Positions 24,673-34,094 of a stretch of DNA of 64,000 nucleotides are shown one piece after another. The notes beneath the pieces are model-generated. The model was not told where the DNA came from. It did no database searches and worked only from the letters and a program-made list of their open reading frames with translations. How positions within the stretch are numbered: position 1 is the first letter of the stretch; each line of letters begins with the position of its first letter. The position numbers were made by a program, and so were the translations under genes. Source of the DNA: CAZWBR01 sp964632305 (lineage in GTDB: Bacteria; Bacteroidota; Bacteroidia; Bacteroidales; Prolixibacteraceae); NCBI GenBank assembly GCA_964632305.1, contig CAZWBR010000014.1, positions 1 to 64,000 on the forward strand. Direction: 5' to 3'.

Positions 24673-26043
24673 TTATAATGTTAACGGGATACCTTTGTAG
24701 AAATCGAGGATTTTATAGCTGAAAATCAAGTTGAATTTTGATTGCAGTAGTTTACTTTCTGAAGAGATCAGGTTGGTTTTTTCGAACAGGTAATCGACAG
24801 AATTCATTAATCCCAGTTTGAATTTCTCGGTGGATACCTGGTAGGATTCATCGATGGCTTCCATCTGATCGAGGCTTGCTGAATATTCAATCTGGGCTGA
24901 GATTACGTCCTGGCAAGCTTGCTCAATGTTTTTCCTTAATTCGTTTTTGGTATTGATCTCGTCCAATTCGGCATCGGACATTCCTATTTTAGCCAGCTCG
25001 ATATTTGTTTTGACCTGTTTTTTCTGGAATATCGGGATAGACAAGGCGATTCCCAAAGAGGGGCTGATTTTGTTGCTTAACTGTTCTCCATAGCTAAAGG
25101 TGTTGCCCTGGCTGGAGTAATCGTAATTATAACTGTTCTTCAGTTTTTGATATCCGGTCGAAAGGCTTCCGTCCATTGAGATTGTAGGCAACAAATCGGC
25201 TTTGGCGATCTTCTCGTCGAGCAATGCACTTTGTTTATTCAGTTCGGCATTTTTGATCTGCGGTTTGATTCCCAGCGCGAGGTTAAAGATCTCCTGAGCA
25301 TCGGGTTGAATGTTGAGGTTTAGCATCTCTTTTAAATCGGGTGATGCGATATCAAAGTTATCATCGACCGGTAGTTCCATCAGTTGCATCAGGTTGACTT
25401 TGGCGATGGCGAGTTGGCTTTGGCTATTGGCCAGGGAGAGCTTTTCAGAGGCTAATTCCGATTTAATTTGCAGATAATCGGACTGAGATATGACACTAAG
25501 GGCCAAACGTTCGGAGGCCAGGCTCATCTGTTCGGTCGTGGCTTCAATTTGTTTTTCGGCATTGGTGACCTGTTCTTTTGCGTACAATACCTGAAGGAAT
25601 GCATTAAGAATGTTTAATCCAACCGATTCTTTCACTGTCTCAGAATTGTATTTCCCGCTTTCGTAATCCAACTCAGCTTGTTTGATTTTGTTGCTCAGTT
25701 TAAGTCCGTTGAAGAGAGAAACACTGGAACTAAGAGAGTAGTTGGTGCTGTTTGATCCGAACAGTTCACTGGTGTAGGTCTGTGTCTCGGGAACAAGGTT
25801 TTTGCTCCAGTTGAAGTTTTGCCTGACTGATGCATTGAGTGAGGGGAGCCTGTTGGCTTTCGACTGCTCGGCATTCAGTTGGTTCCGGTCGTTGGTCAGA
25901 TTTGTTTTTTGCACCTGTACATTCTTGCTTAAAGCATAATTAATGCATTTATCAAGCGTCCATGCCTCTTGTGCAATGGTTCTGCTTGCCGGAACGAGAA
26001 GCAGAAGACAGAAGGTAACTAGAAGGATGTTTTTCGCTTTCAT
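24673..26043 (-). CDS. TolC-family outer-membrane efflux protein
   Basis: The 456-residue protein starts with a signal peptide (MKAKNILLVTFCLLLLVPASRTIAQ) and then has two TolC repeats of long coiled helices and beta strands (AWTLDKCINYALSKNVQVQ, GIALSIPIFQKKQVKTNIELAK). A TTG start 21 bp upstream is possible, but the ATG at 26043 gives the clean signal peptide. It is first in the TolC-MacA-MacB ATPase-MacB permease set, which runs on the minus strand toward the two-component genes. Confidence 0.9.
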   Translation of the reverse strand: MKAKNILLVTFCLLLLVPASRTIAQEAWTLDKCINYALSKNVQVQKTNLTNDRNQLNAEQSKANRLPSLNASVRQNFNWSKNLVPETQTYTSELFGSNSTNYSLSSSVSLFNGLKLSNKIKQAELDYESGKYNSETVKESVGLNILNAFLQVLYAKEQVTNAEKQIEATTEQMSLASERLALSVISQSDYLQIKSELASEKLSLANSQSQLAIAKVNLMQLMELPVDDNFDIASPDLKEMLNLNIQPDAQEIFNLALGIKPQIKNAELNKQSALLDEKIAKADLLPTISMDGSLSTGYQKLKNSYNYDYSSQGNTFSYGEQLSNKISPSLGIALSIPIFQKKQVKTNIELAKIGMSDAELDEINTKNELRKNIEQACQDVISAQIEYSASLDQMEAIDESYQVSTEKFKLGLMNSVDYLFEKTNLISSESKLLQSKFNLIFSYKILDFYKGIPLTL

Positions 26044-26171
26044 ACTCTTTGTAATGAATTTCAACCTAAAAGTAAGGTGCTCATTACGGGAGCGAAAATG
26101 AAATAGATGTTTGGCTTTCTTTTACCGATGGAATCGATTTATTTACCTCTTTTTGGGGGCAGGCAGGAAAA

Positions 26172-26209
26172 GGAAAACCGGGAAAGAGGATGCTCTTTCC
26201 CGGTTTTCC
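26172..26209 (-). terminator. Terminator of metF
   Basis: A perfect 17-bp stem (GGAAAACCGGGAAAGAG and its complement) has loop GATG and is followed on the minus strand by TTTT. It lies 20 bp after the metF stop. Confidence 0.75.
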
Positions 26210-26229
26210 GGCAGAAGGATAAGACTGCT

Positions 26230-27183
26230 TTACAGCAGGGCTTTAGCGATCTGACGCGTATTGTCGGTGATGCCGTAAGTGTAAACATGAAGACAAGGCA
26301 CCTTATGAGCGATAAGATCGCGGGCTTGCATGATAGCCCATTCCGTTCCTACCTGGCGGGCGTCATCGTTGTTATCGCATTTACGAACTTCCCTGGCGAA
26401 ATCCTCAGGAATGTCAATGCTGAAGATCTTGGGCAGAACCGTGATTTGGTTCATCAAGGCCAACGGTTTAATCCCGGGGATAATGGGGACCGTAATGCCA
26501 ACAGCGCGGCATCTATCGACGAAATCGTAATATTTCTGATTGTCGAAGAACATTTGTGTGACAATATAATCGGCCCCGGCATCAACTTTTTGTTTCAGGT
26601 ACTGGAGGTCGATATCCACGTTTGGGGCTTCGGCATGTTTTTCGGGGTAACCGGCCACTCCGATGCAAAAATCAAGAGGAGTATTGTTCTTTAATTCAGG
26701 ATCGAGATATTTTCCTTCCCGAAGGCTGACAATCTGGCCGACCAGCTCGTTGGCATGACTATGGCCTTCAGGTTCAGGCCGGAAGACGCTTTCCGATTTT
26801 AATCCGTCACCCCGCAGAGCCAATACATTATTGATGTTAAGAAAATTGAGGTCGAGAAGCATGTTCTCAGTCTCCTCCTTGGTGAATCCTCCGCACACAA
26901 TATGGGGAACAACCGGGACTCCGTACTTATGCTGAATAGAGGCAGCAATGGCAACGGTTCCGGGACGTTTGCGAACGACTCTTTTTTCCATCAACCCGTT
27001 GGGTAGATTCCGAAACTCCACCTCATCGCGGTGAGCCGTTAAATTGATGTATTGGGGTTTGAACTCAAGCAACTCCTCAATGGTTTGATAAAGCTTGTCG
27101 GCATTTTGGCCTTTAAGCGGAGGGAGAAGTTCAAAAGAAAAGAGTGTTTTGTCGGATTTTTTAATAATATCGATAACTTTCAT
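26230..27183 (-). CDS. metF: 5,10-methylenetetrahydrofolate reductase
   Basis: The 317-residue TIM-barrel flavoprotein has FSFELLPPLKG at residues 16-26 with the catalytic Glu, YINLTAHRDEVEF, NNVLALRGD, DFCIGVAGYPEKHAEAPNVDIDLQYLKQKVDAGADYIVTQMFFD and PIIPGIKPL. It reduces methylene-THF to methyl-THF for methionine synthesis. It is transcribed alone, ended by the hairpin at 26172-26209. Confidence 0.95.
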   Translation of the reverse strand: MKVIDIIKKSDKTLFSFELLPPLKGQNADKLYQTIEELLEFKPQYINLTAHRDEVEFRNLPNGLMEKRVVRKRPGTVAIAASIQHKYGVPVVPHIVCGGFTKEETENMLLDLNFLNINNVLALRGDGLKSESVFRPEPEGHSHANELVGQIVSLREGKYLDPELKNNTPLDFCIGVAGYPEKHAEAPNVDIDLQYLKQKVDAGADYIVTQMFFDNQKYYDFVDRCRAVGITVPIIPGIKPLALMNQITVLPKIFSIDIPEDFAREVRKCDNNDDARQVGTEWAIMQARDLIAHKVPCLHVYTYGITDNTRQIAKALL

Positions 27184-27417
27184 TGCACTACTCAGTATTG
27201 AATTACCGGATAAAACTGAAAAAGAATAATTGTCACAAAGATAAGCATTTTTAAGGCTTTTTTAAAATTCGGGGGTGTCGGGGTTTGGAATTTGTCATTT
27301 TATTGATGTTTAGCGTGTCAAAATAACCGATAGATTTCTTTGTTGAATAATCTTTGTCCCCAAACCACCTAATCTTGAAAAATAAACATTATCTTCATTT
27401 CCATAAAAATCAAAGTT

Positions 27418-29643
27418 ATGGCAAAGAAGAAAAATAAAAAAGCCTTGAGTTTCAATAAGGCAGGATTGAAAAAGGCGATTCTTTCCGTGTTTTATGAAAA
27501 TGTCAACAAATCATATAATTACAAGCAGCTTTCTGCCATGATAGGGGCAAAGGATGTTATGGCACAACAGTTGGTTAATGTCGCTTTGCAGGAACTACAC
27601 GATGTGGAAGCCTTGGACGAGGTGGCCCGCGGAAAATACCAGTTGAAAGAAAAGGGTGGAACCATCATGGGGATCATGGAGATGAATCCCAAAGGCTTCG
27701 GACAGGTCATCTGTGATGAAGTTGAAGAACCGGTATTTATCTCAGCCGCCAATATGAATCATGCCCTCGATGGGGATAAGGTTAATGTACGGCTTTATGC
27801 AAGGCGAAAAAAGAGTACTCCTGAAGGTGAAGTGATAGAAGTGATCGAGAGGGCGAAAACAACTTTTGTCGGGACGGTAGAGATTTCACAATTTACAGCA
27901 TTCCTGATCCCCAGTAAAAAAACTCCTTTCGATCTGTTTATTCCCAAAGATAAGTTGAAAGGGGCACAAAACGGTCAGAAAGCCATAGCCCGAATACTTG
28001 ACTGGCCTGAAAAAGCCAGAAACCCGTTTGCCGAAATCATTGATGTGTTAGGCAATGCAGGCGATAATACTACAGAAATGCACGCGATCCTGGCCGAATA
28101 TGATCTCCCGTATAAATATCCGGAGAGGGTTGATCAGGCTGCCAATAAGATTCCGATGGAAATCCCTGAAGAGGAGATTAAGAGAAGGCGTGATTTTCGA
28201 AAGATAACCACTTTTACCATCGACCCTGCTGATGCAAAGGATTTTGACGATGCACTTTCGATCCGAAAACTTGACAACGGCCTGTGGGAAGTTGGCGTTC
28301 ATATTGCCGATGTGACACATTATGTGCAACCAAATTCGCTGATCGAAGAGGAGGCCTATAACCGGGCTACTTCGGTCTACCTGGTCGATCGTGTGGTTCC
28401 CATGTTGCCAGAGCGGTTGTCGAACGGAGTTTGTTCGTTGAGGCCAAATGAGGAGAAGCTATGTTTTTCTGCTGTATTCCAGATCGATGAAGAGAGTAAT
28501 GTTCGTCATGAATGGTTTGGGCGAACGGTTATCTATTCCGACCGCAGGTTTACTTATGAAGAAGCACAGGAGATTATCGAAACCGGGGAAGGGGATTTGA
28601 AGGATGAGTTACTAACTCTTAACCGTCTGGCAAAAAAACTACGGGAGAAAAGGTTTGGTAACGGATCGATCGCTTTTGACCGTATTGAAGTGAAATTTGA
28701 GATCGATGCCGAAGGAAATCCGCTGAGTGTATTCTTTAAGGAGTCCAAAGATTCAAATAAGTTGATAGAAGAGTTTATGCTACTTGCCAACAAGTATGTT
28801 GCCGAGTTCATCGGGAAGCCAGGACCGCATAAAAAAGAACGCACCTTTGTTTATCGTATTCACGATAAACCTGATTCGGATAAACTGGATAACTTCAACC
28901 ATTTTATCAAACGTTTCGGGTATGGCATCATGACCAATTCTCCTAGGGCGGTAGCCGATTCGATGAATAAGCTGATCGATCACGTTGCCGGGAAGAAAGA
29001 GCAGAATGTTATTGAGACCCTGGCTATCCGAACGATGGCTAAAGCCGAATACTCTACCCGTAATATTGGCCATTATGGATTAGCTTTCGATTATTATACC
29101 CATTTTACTTCCCCTATACGGCGTTACCCCGACATGATGGTACACCGGCTTCTGGCGCGCTATTTGGAAAACGGGCGATCGGTCCCGTCACAGAAATGGG
29201 AAGAGATGTGTAAACACTCCTCTGAAATGGAAACCCGTGCAGCTAATGCAGAAAGATCATCGGTCAAATATAAACAGGTTGAATTTATGTCCGATAAAGT
29301 TGGAGAACAGTTTAAAGGAGTAATCTCGGGGGTTACCGATTGGGGTATTTATGTTGAGCTGGAGGAGAATAAATGTGAAGGAATGATTCCACTTCATGAG
29401 TTAACCGATGATTTTTACGAATTTGATGAGCGGAACTATTGCATTATCGGGAAACGGACCCATAAACGGTATCAACTGGGCGATGAACTCGAAGTAGAGA
29501 TTGTCCGTGCAAATTTGGAGAAGAAGCAGCTTGATTTCAGATTGGCAGGTGATCAACCAAAGAGTTCATCTCAAAGAAGCGGGGCTAGATCGGCGAGGGG
29601 AAAAAGAAGCGGGAGGCGATCGGGAAAAGGATCGCGCCGTTGA
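27418..29643 (+). CDS. rnr: Ribonuclease R
   Basis: The 741-residue exoribonuclease has N-terminal helix-turn-helix and cold-shock domains, the RNB catalytic domain with FTIDPADAKDFDDALSIRKL near residue 270 (metal-binding aspartates) and HFTSPIRRYPDMMVHRLLARY near 565, then an S1 domain (GVISGVTDWGIYVELEENKCEGMIPL). The last 25 residues are a Lys/Arg/Ser tail typical of RNase R. It degrades structured RNA in the 3' to 5' direction. Confidence 0.95.
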   Translation: MAKKKNKKALSFNKAGLKKAILSVFYENVNKSYNYKQLSAMIGAKDVMAQQLVNVALQELHDVEALDEVARGKYQLKEKGGTIMGIMEMNPKGFGQVICDEVEEPVFISAANMNHALDGDKVNVRLYARRKKSTPEGEVIEVIERAKTTFVGTVEISQFTAFLIPSKKTPFDLFIPKDKLKGAQNGQKAIARILDWPEKARNPFAEIIDVLGNAGDNTTEMHAILAEYDLPYKYPERVDQAANKIPMEIPEEEIKRRRDFRKITTFTIDPADAKDFDDALSIRKLDNGLWEVGVHIADVTHYVQPNSLIEEEAYNRATSVYLVDRVVPMLPERLSNGVCSLRPNEEKLCFSAVFQIDEESNVRHEWFGRTVIYSDRRFTYEEAQEIIETGEGDLKDELLTLNRLAKKLREKRFGNGSIAFDRIEVKFEIDAEGNPLSVFFKESKDSNKLIEEFMLLANKYVAEFIGKPGPHKKERTFVYRIHDKPDSDKLDNFNHFIKRFGYGIMTNSPRAVADSMNKLIDHVAGKKEQNVIETLAIRTMAKAEYSTRNIGHYGLAFDYYTHFTSPIRRYPDMMVHRLLARYLENGRSVPSQKWEEMCKHSSEMETRAANAERSSVKYKQVEFMSDKVGEQFKGVISGVTDWGIYVELEENKCEGMIPLHELTDDFYEFDERNYCIIGKRTHKRYQLGDELEVEIVRANLEKKQLDFRLAGDQPKSSSQRSGARSARGKRSGRRSGKGSRR

Positions 29644-29747
29644 TCATAGTCCTCTGTTTTTTCGTAAATCATCGTCGAACCATTAGCTTAAGTTTGTTAA
29701 TTTTATAAAATGTTTAAATTTGACCTCGATTGTATTAAAAACATCTT

Positions 29748-30350
29748 ATGAATACAGAAGTCGGTAGCACTAAAAGAGATGCTGTTCGTGAGAATATCCT
29801 AACGATAGCTCAGGAGATCTTTAGTAAATTTGGGTACAAAAAAACAACGCTTGACGATATTGCAAATGCGGTCAGGAAGGGGAAAAGCTCGCTATACTAT
29901 TACTTTAGCAGTAAGGAAGATTTATTTCAGGAAGTTATTCAGAAAGAGGCCGATATATTGCGTGAGGAGCTTTCAAAAGTACTTCAAAAGGATATCGATC
30001 CTGCAGAGAAACTGCGTGATTACGTAATGACCAAGATTACCACTTTCCGTCAGTTGGCCAATTTCTACAATGCGATTGAGAATGATACTGCTGCGGTCGA
30101 GTTTATCGATAAGATAAAATCGCAATACGATCAGGAAGAAATCAGGATGATGAAGCGGATCTTATTGGAAGGTGCCCGCCAACGAAAATTCGTGGTTAAA
30201 GATTTTACGCTCGTGGCTATAGGGATTACTACTGCGATCAGGGGTCTGGAAATGCCCCTGTCGGCCGGGCCTTATAAATCGAACGATTTAAGTAAGAGCG
30301 TCGATGCGATTGTGAAGATTATCTGCTACGGCATAATGAAGCGTGATTAA
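29748..30350 (+). CDS. TetR/AcrR-family transcriptional regulator
   Basis: The 200-residue protein has a TetR helix-turn-helix (IAQEIFSKFGYKKTTLDDIANAVRKGKSSLYYYFSSKEDLFQEVI) at residues 18-65 and a helical ligand-binding C-terminal domain. The ligand and targets are unknown; no efflux or lipid gene is directly adjacent on the same strand. A strong bidirectional terminator follows. Confidence 0.9.
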   Translation: MNTEVGSTKRDAVRENILTIAQEIFSKFGYKKTTLDDIANAVRKGKSSLYYYFSSKEDLFQEVIQKEADILREELSKVLQKDIDPAEKLRDYVMTKITTFRQLANFYNAIENDTAAVEFIDKIKSQYDQEEIRMMKRILLEGARQRKFVVKDFTLVAIGITTAIRGLEMPLSAGPYKSNDLSKSVDAIVKIICYGIMKRD

Positions 30351-30374
30351 AACAACAAAATCCATTAATAACGG

Positions 30375-30413
30375 AATAAGCCCCGGAGAGGTCAACCATC
30401 TCCGGGGCTTATT
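30375..30413. terminator. Bidirectional terminator, tetR / head-GIN gene
   Basis: A perfect 15-bp stem, AATAAGCCCCGGAGA with TCTCCGGGGCTTATT, is followed by TGTTTT. It lies between convergent genes. Confidence 0.85.
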
Positions 30414-30422
30414 GTTTTCAGT

Positions 30423-31142
30423 CTACTTAAAACTAACGTTTCCCCCACTGGATGAAGAAGAATCCCTTTCTTTGGGATTTCCGTAAACATTGACATGTCC
30501 TCCACTGCTGGCTTCACATCGGACTTTTTCTGAAGCATAGACCGATATTCCTCCCCCGCTGGAGGCATCTGCTTTACCTGTTTCGCAAATCAAGTCGGTG
30601 GCATTGATATCAGCCCCGCTTGAAGAAGAGGCTTCAATCGATTGAGCTTTCCCTATGATTTTGAGATGACCTCCGCTACTCGCGTCGGCGACGATTTCCT
30701 CGCTGTTAAGCCCGATCTTGACGTCAGAGCCGCTTGATGCCGAAACCGATAATCGTTCAAGGTTTAAGGCCGAAGCCGTTTCAACTTCTGCCCCCGCACT
30801 ACCCGATAAGGAGTGAATATTCTTTAAGGTTACATAGACCTTCTTTTCAGAGGCATGGAAGATATTTTTCTCGCAATAAATCTTTAGTTCACCGCCACGG
30901 ACTTCCGTAATTATTATATCCTGCAGATTCTCATCCGCTTCGACGATTACTTTTTCGACAGAATCCTGCGAAAGATAAAGGTCAAGTCCCGTACTTACCG
31001 AAATGGCGTCGAAACCTGAAAGGTGGCGGTCGCTTTTTACCACATTTCCATTGCCTCTGATTCCGTTCCAGCAGGAAACGGCGGTCAGGGAGATGGTCAG
31101 TAATGTAACCAGTACAATCGCTGAAAACACTTTTTTATTCAT
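30423..31142 (-). CDS. Head-GIN domain (DUF2807) secreted protein
   Basis: The 239-residue protein has a signal peptide with a Cys at the cleavage region (LLTISLTAVSCW), so it may be a lipoprotein. The rest is the putative auto-transporter adhesin head-GIN domain: GNGNVVKSDRHLSGFDAIS, then beta-helix rungs rich in SASSGSD, DASSGGHL and EASSSSGAD repeated about every 18-20 residues. It is common in Bacteroidota cell envelopes with no firm function. It is convergent with the TetR gene. Confidence 0.85.
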   Translation of the reverse strand: MNKKVFSAIVLVTLLTISLTAVSCWNGIRGNGNVVKSDRHLSGFDAISVSTGLDLYLSQDSVEKVIVEADENLQDIIITEVRGGELKIYCEKNIFHASEKKVYVTLKNIHSLSGSAGAEVETASALNLERLSVSASSGSDVKIGLNSEEIVADASSGGHLKIIGKAQSIEASSSSGADINATDLICETGKADASSGGGISVYASEKVRCEASSGGHVNVYGNPKERDSSSSSGGNVSFK

Positions 31143-31244
31143 GGTCTTAATTTATTTTAAGGATGTTTCAGTTAATGTTCATTGTCAAACCAGATATTAT
31201 TGGATTTGACGCTCAATTCATAATTGCGGTTACTGAAATTTACA

Positions 31245-31285
31245 AAAAAAATACCGGATTCCTCCCGGACCGGTATTTTTTTTGT
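31245..31285. terminator. Terminator of the DUF4837 gene
   Basis: AATACCGG and CCGGTATT form the stem around 31251-31278, with A-run and T-run flanks on both sides, so it can work in either direction. Confidence 0.75.
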
Positions 31286-31300
31286 TTTCAACAATTATGA

Positions 31301-32377
31301 TCAGCTTTGTTTGCCAATCGAATCTATATTTTCGGGAAGTGGTTCTCCAATATTGTACATCTGGTTGATCTTGTCATTGATATTTTGGTCGGAAAACCGG
31401 AGTGAATAGATCATTGCTTCCACCTGACGCAGATAATCCCTTTTATCGTATTTTGGTGAATAAATGAACCCTTCAACAGTCACTACCCTTTTTCGGACGG
31501 CATCCAGGGTTGAAATACTGACAAATGGTCCTCCCATAAAATCACCTTCAACTCTCCATAATCCCCGAAGTTCAACCGCGTAATTCCCGTTTAGTTTAAA
31601 GGGTTGTGTCAAAATCGGCACCTGATGCTCGGTCGTCATATAGGAGCCTTTCGCAGGACCATTGACATAGAGCTTAAGCACGGAATCCCGTTTTTGGATT
31701 AGATAATTGGTTGTGAATGCGCTGTCTGATTCGTACGGGAATGAGTAGGCCAGAACAGCCTGGGTGGTTAATGGCGATTCGTATTTGATCCATACAAAAT
31801 CGGTGGTATCCGTTACCAGGGCATAATCCTTGGTAATATTGAGGGTGAATTTATGTTTTTTGCTCAGTTTCTCGGCAAGGGGTTCATTCTTATATTTCTT
31901 TTGAGCATACATCTCCATTAGCCGCCTCTTTTCAGTGGAGAGGATCGTGCCAATAATTCTGTCGGATTCCTTGCAGAAAATATTAATAAATGAAGCTGTG
32001 TCGGGGGCCTGAACCGATATGACTAATTGTGATTTAGCGTAAACTTCGCGTTGAACGGTCACCGAAGGCTCACTTATCGTAGGGGATATTTTTGTGAGGA
32101 TGATGTTTCTCGATGTTTCAAATGCTTTAAATGCATCCGGTGGAATATCGGTAAGGGAAAGAATTGGCTCTTGCTGAGGTAATCCCAACTGCGGCTGGAG
32201 AAGGTAATGGGCAATAGTATCCCCGATCTTACCCTCCCAATACTCTCTGGCGATAACTATAATGGTTTCTCCGGCCTTGCCCGTGGGGTTTCGCATTAAT
32301 ACCGTTCCATCGCTGCAGGAGAATAAAAGCCATATGGCTGAAAACAGTGTAACAAATAGGGAAATCCTTCTTTTCAT
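31301..32377 (-). CDS. DUF4837 family lipoprotein
   Basis: The 358-residue protein has a lipoprotein signal peptide (ISLFVTLFSAIWLLFSCSDG, lipidation Cys at about residue 21). The body matches the Bacteroidota DUF4837 family: GKAGETIIVIAREYWEGKIGDTI, PILSLTDIPPDAF, and the C-terminal GLWRVEGDFMGGPFVS with YDKRDYLRQVEAMIYSLRF. The function is unknown. It is minus strand, downstream of tatA. Confidence 0.85.
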   Translation of the reverse strand: MKRRISLFVTLFSAIWLLFSCSDGTVLMRNPTGKAGETIIVIAREYWEGKIGDTIAHYLLQPQLGLPQQEPILSLTDIPPDAFKAFETSRNIILTKISPTISEPSVTVQREVYAKSQLVISVQAPDTASFINIFCKESDRIIGTILSTEKRRLMEMYAQKKYKNEPLAEKLSKKHKFTLNITKDYALVTDTTDFVWIKYESPLTTQAVLAYSFPYESDSAFTTNYLIQKRDSVLKLYVNGPAKGSYMTTEHQVPILTQPFKLNGNYAVELRGLWRVEGDFMGGPFVSISTLDAVRKRVVTVEGFIYSPKYDKRDYLRQVEAMIYSLRFSDQNINDKINQMYNIGEPLPENIDSIGKQS

Positions 32378-32485
32378 GATTCATCTTTTATTTGACCACT
32401 CCGAATTTACGCATAAATCATTAAAATACAAAAACCTTGATTCGGTCTGCAAATCAAGGTTCCTGTATTAATGTATATTACTGAA

Positions 32486-32692
32486 TTACTCCTTCAGCGA
32501 CTCCTTTTTCTTGTCGTTGGGCTCTTCAGCAGGTTCGTCCTCTTTCATTGCTTTTTTGAATTCCTTCATTCCTTTCCCAAGCCCCTGCATCAGTTCCGGA
32601 ATTTTCTTGCCTCCAAAAAAAAGTAACCCTGCCGCAATGATAAGGACAATTTGCCATGGGCCAATTACTCCAGCTATGATAAATGCGTTCAT
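32486..32692 (-). CDS. tatA: Twin-arginine translocase subunit TatA/TatE
   Basis: The 68-residue protein has one N-terminal membrane helix (WQIVLIIAAGLLFFGGKKIPELM), the hinge FFGGKKIPEL and amphipathic helix GKGMKEFKKAMKE, then an acidic/basic tail. It forms the Tat pore for folded proteins. tatC is not in the window. GH125 at 39998 has an RR-type signal that could use this pathway. Confidence 0.92.
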   Translation of the reverse strand: MNAFIIAGVIGPWQIVLIIAAGLLFFGGKKIPELMQGLGKGMKEFKKAMKEDEPAEEPNDKKKESLKE

Positions 32693-32753
32693 TTTTTGTG
32701 TTTTAATCGTTCAATTGCAAATATATAAATCTTTTTATAAGGATATTCTTCGA

Positions 32754-34079
32754 TCACTTAAATAATTTAATGATATCATTCCCATTGGCAAAGATCAAGA
32801 GGGCAAACAGAAGGGCCATCCCGGCTATTTGCGCGTATTCCAGAAATTTATCGCTGGGTTTCCTGCCGGTAATCATTTCAAAAATGAGGAATAACACATG
32901 CCCGCCATCCAGAGCGGGGATCGGAAGAATATTCATCACTGCCAGGATGATGGATAGGAAAGCCGTTAAATCCCAAAAAGCTTGCCAGTTCCATTCGCCG
33001 GGGAAAATATTGCCGATCGCGATGAATCCCCCCAATGATTCATAGGCTTTGGTCTCGGGGGCAAACAATAATTTGAATTGCTTCAGATAATTGTTGATTG
33101 TTCGGTATCCTTTTGAAATGCCGGCCGGGATTGATTCGAAGAACCCATACTTTATCGTCTTAAACTCAAAAACGCCTTCAAGATCATATTCCCGAACAAT
33201 TCCAAGCATCCCTTTTTCGTCCATCTTAACGGGGACATCCATTTCCGAGCCGGAACGTCTGATTTTCAATACGATTTGCTGTCCTTTCGATACGGCAAGT
33301 TTCTCCGTAAACTGATCGTAAAACTCAAAGGTGGTACTGTCAATCGCAAGGATTTCATCACCTATCGTTAACCCGGCATCGCGGGCCGGAGAGTCGCTCC
33401 CAAACGATTCGATCTTACATGAATATGGGATCCTCACCCCAATAATGCTTTTCTCTTTCAGTAGTTTGGGGATAATATCTTTGCTGATCGGGACTTCAAT
33501 CTGTTCCCCGTTACGGTCAACCTCTATTTTCTTAACCTCGTTGAGGACGATGGTCGGGATAATTTTATTGAAATCTTCGATTTCAGACCCGTCAATCCGT
33601 AATATTTTATCTCCGTTCTGGAGGCCCATTTCCTGTCCGGTTTGCGATACCACAATACCGTATTTCACATTCTTGGTCGGCAGATACTCTTCACCCCAGG
33701 TAAACAGAACCATTGAATAGATGAACAGGGCAAAAATAAGATTAAAGAATACCCCCCCAATCATGATCAGCAATCGTTGCCAGGATGGTTTAGAGCGAAA
33801 TTCCCAGGATTGTGGCGGTAACTTCATCTGTTCCTTATCCATCGATTCATCAATCATCCCGGAAATTTTCACGTATCCGCCAAGAGGCAACCAGCCGACG
33901 CCATACTCGGTCTCGCCTTTGTTGATCTTAAAGAGCGAAAACCAGGGGTCAAAAAAGAGGTAAAACTTCTCTACGCGGCATTTGAAAATCTTGGCAAAGA
34001 TGAAATGTCCAAACTCGTGAAGAATAACCAATATCGAAAGGCTCAGGATCAACTGCGCCGCCTTAACCAATACAACCAT
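32754..34079 (-). CDS. rseP: RIP metalloprotease RseP
   Basis: The 441-residue site-2 protease has zinc motif HEFGHF at residues 21-26, second active-site segment MNILPIPALDGGHVLFL near 390, two PDZ domains (QTGQEMGLQNGDKILRIDG and GSDSPARDAGLTIGDEILAID) and about four membrane helices. It cleaves transmembrane anti-sigma factors and signal peptides in the membrane. It is 15 bp downstream of dxr, a common pairing in bacteria, and the two are likely one operon. Confidence 0.94.
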   Translation of the reverse strand: MVVLVKAAQLILSLSILVILHEFGHFIFAKIFKCRVEKFYLFFDPWFSLFKINKGETEYGVGWLPLGGYVKISGMIDESMDKEQMKLPPQSWEFRSKPSWQRLLIMIGGVFFNLIFALFIYSMVLFTWGEEYLPTKNVKYGIVVSQTGQEMGLQNGDKILRIDGSEIEDFNKIIPTIVLNEVKKIEVDRNGEQIEVPISKDIIPKLLKEKSIIGVRIPYSCKIESFGSDSPARDAGLTIGDEILAIDSTTFEFYDQFTEKLAVSKGQQIVLKIRRSGSEMDVPVKMDEKGMLGIVREYDLEGVFEFKTIKYGFFESIPAGISKGYRTINNYLKQFKLLFAPETKAYESLGGFIAIGNIFPGEWNWQAFWDLTAFLSIILAVMNILPIPALDGGHVLFLIFEMITGRKPSDKFLEYAQIAGMALLFALLIFANGNDIIKLFK

Positions 34080-34094
34080 TTTATTACAATATTA

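Noticed and set aside
26107..26694. 195-codon plus-strand frame over metF
   Set aside because: It is a shadow of metF and lacks any family match.
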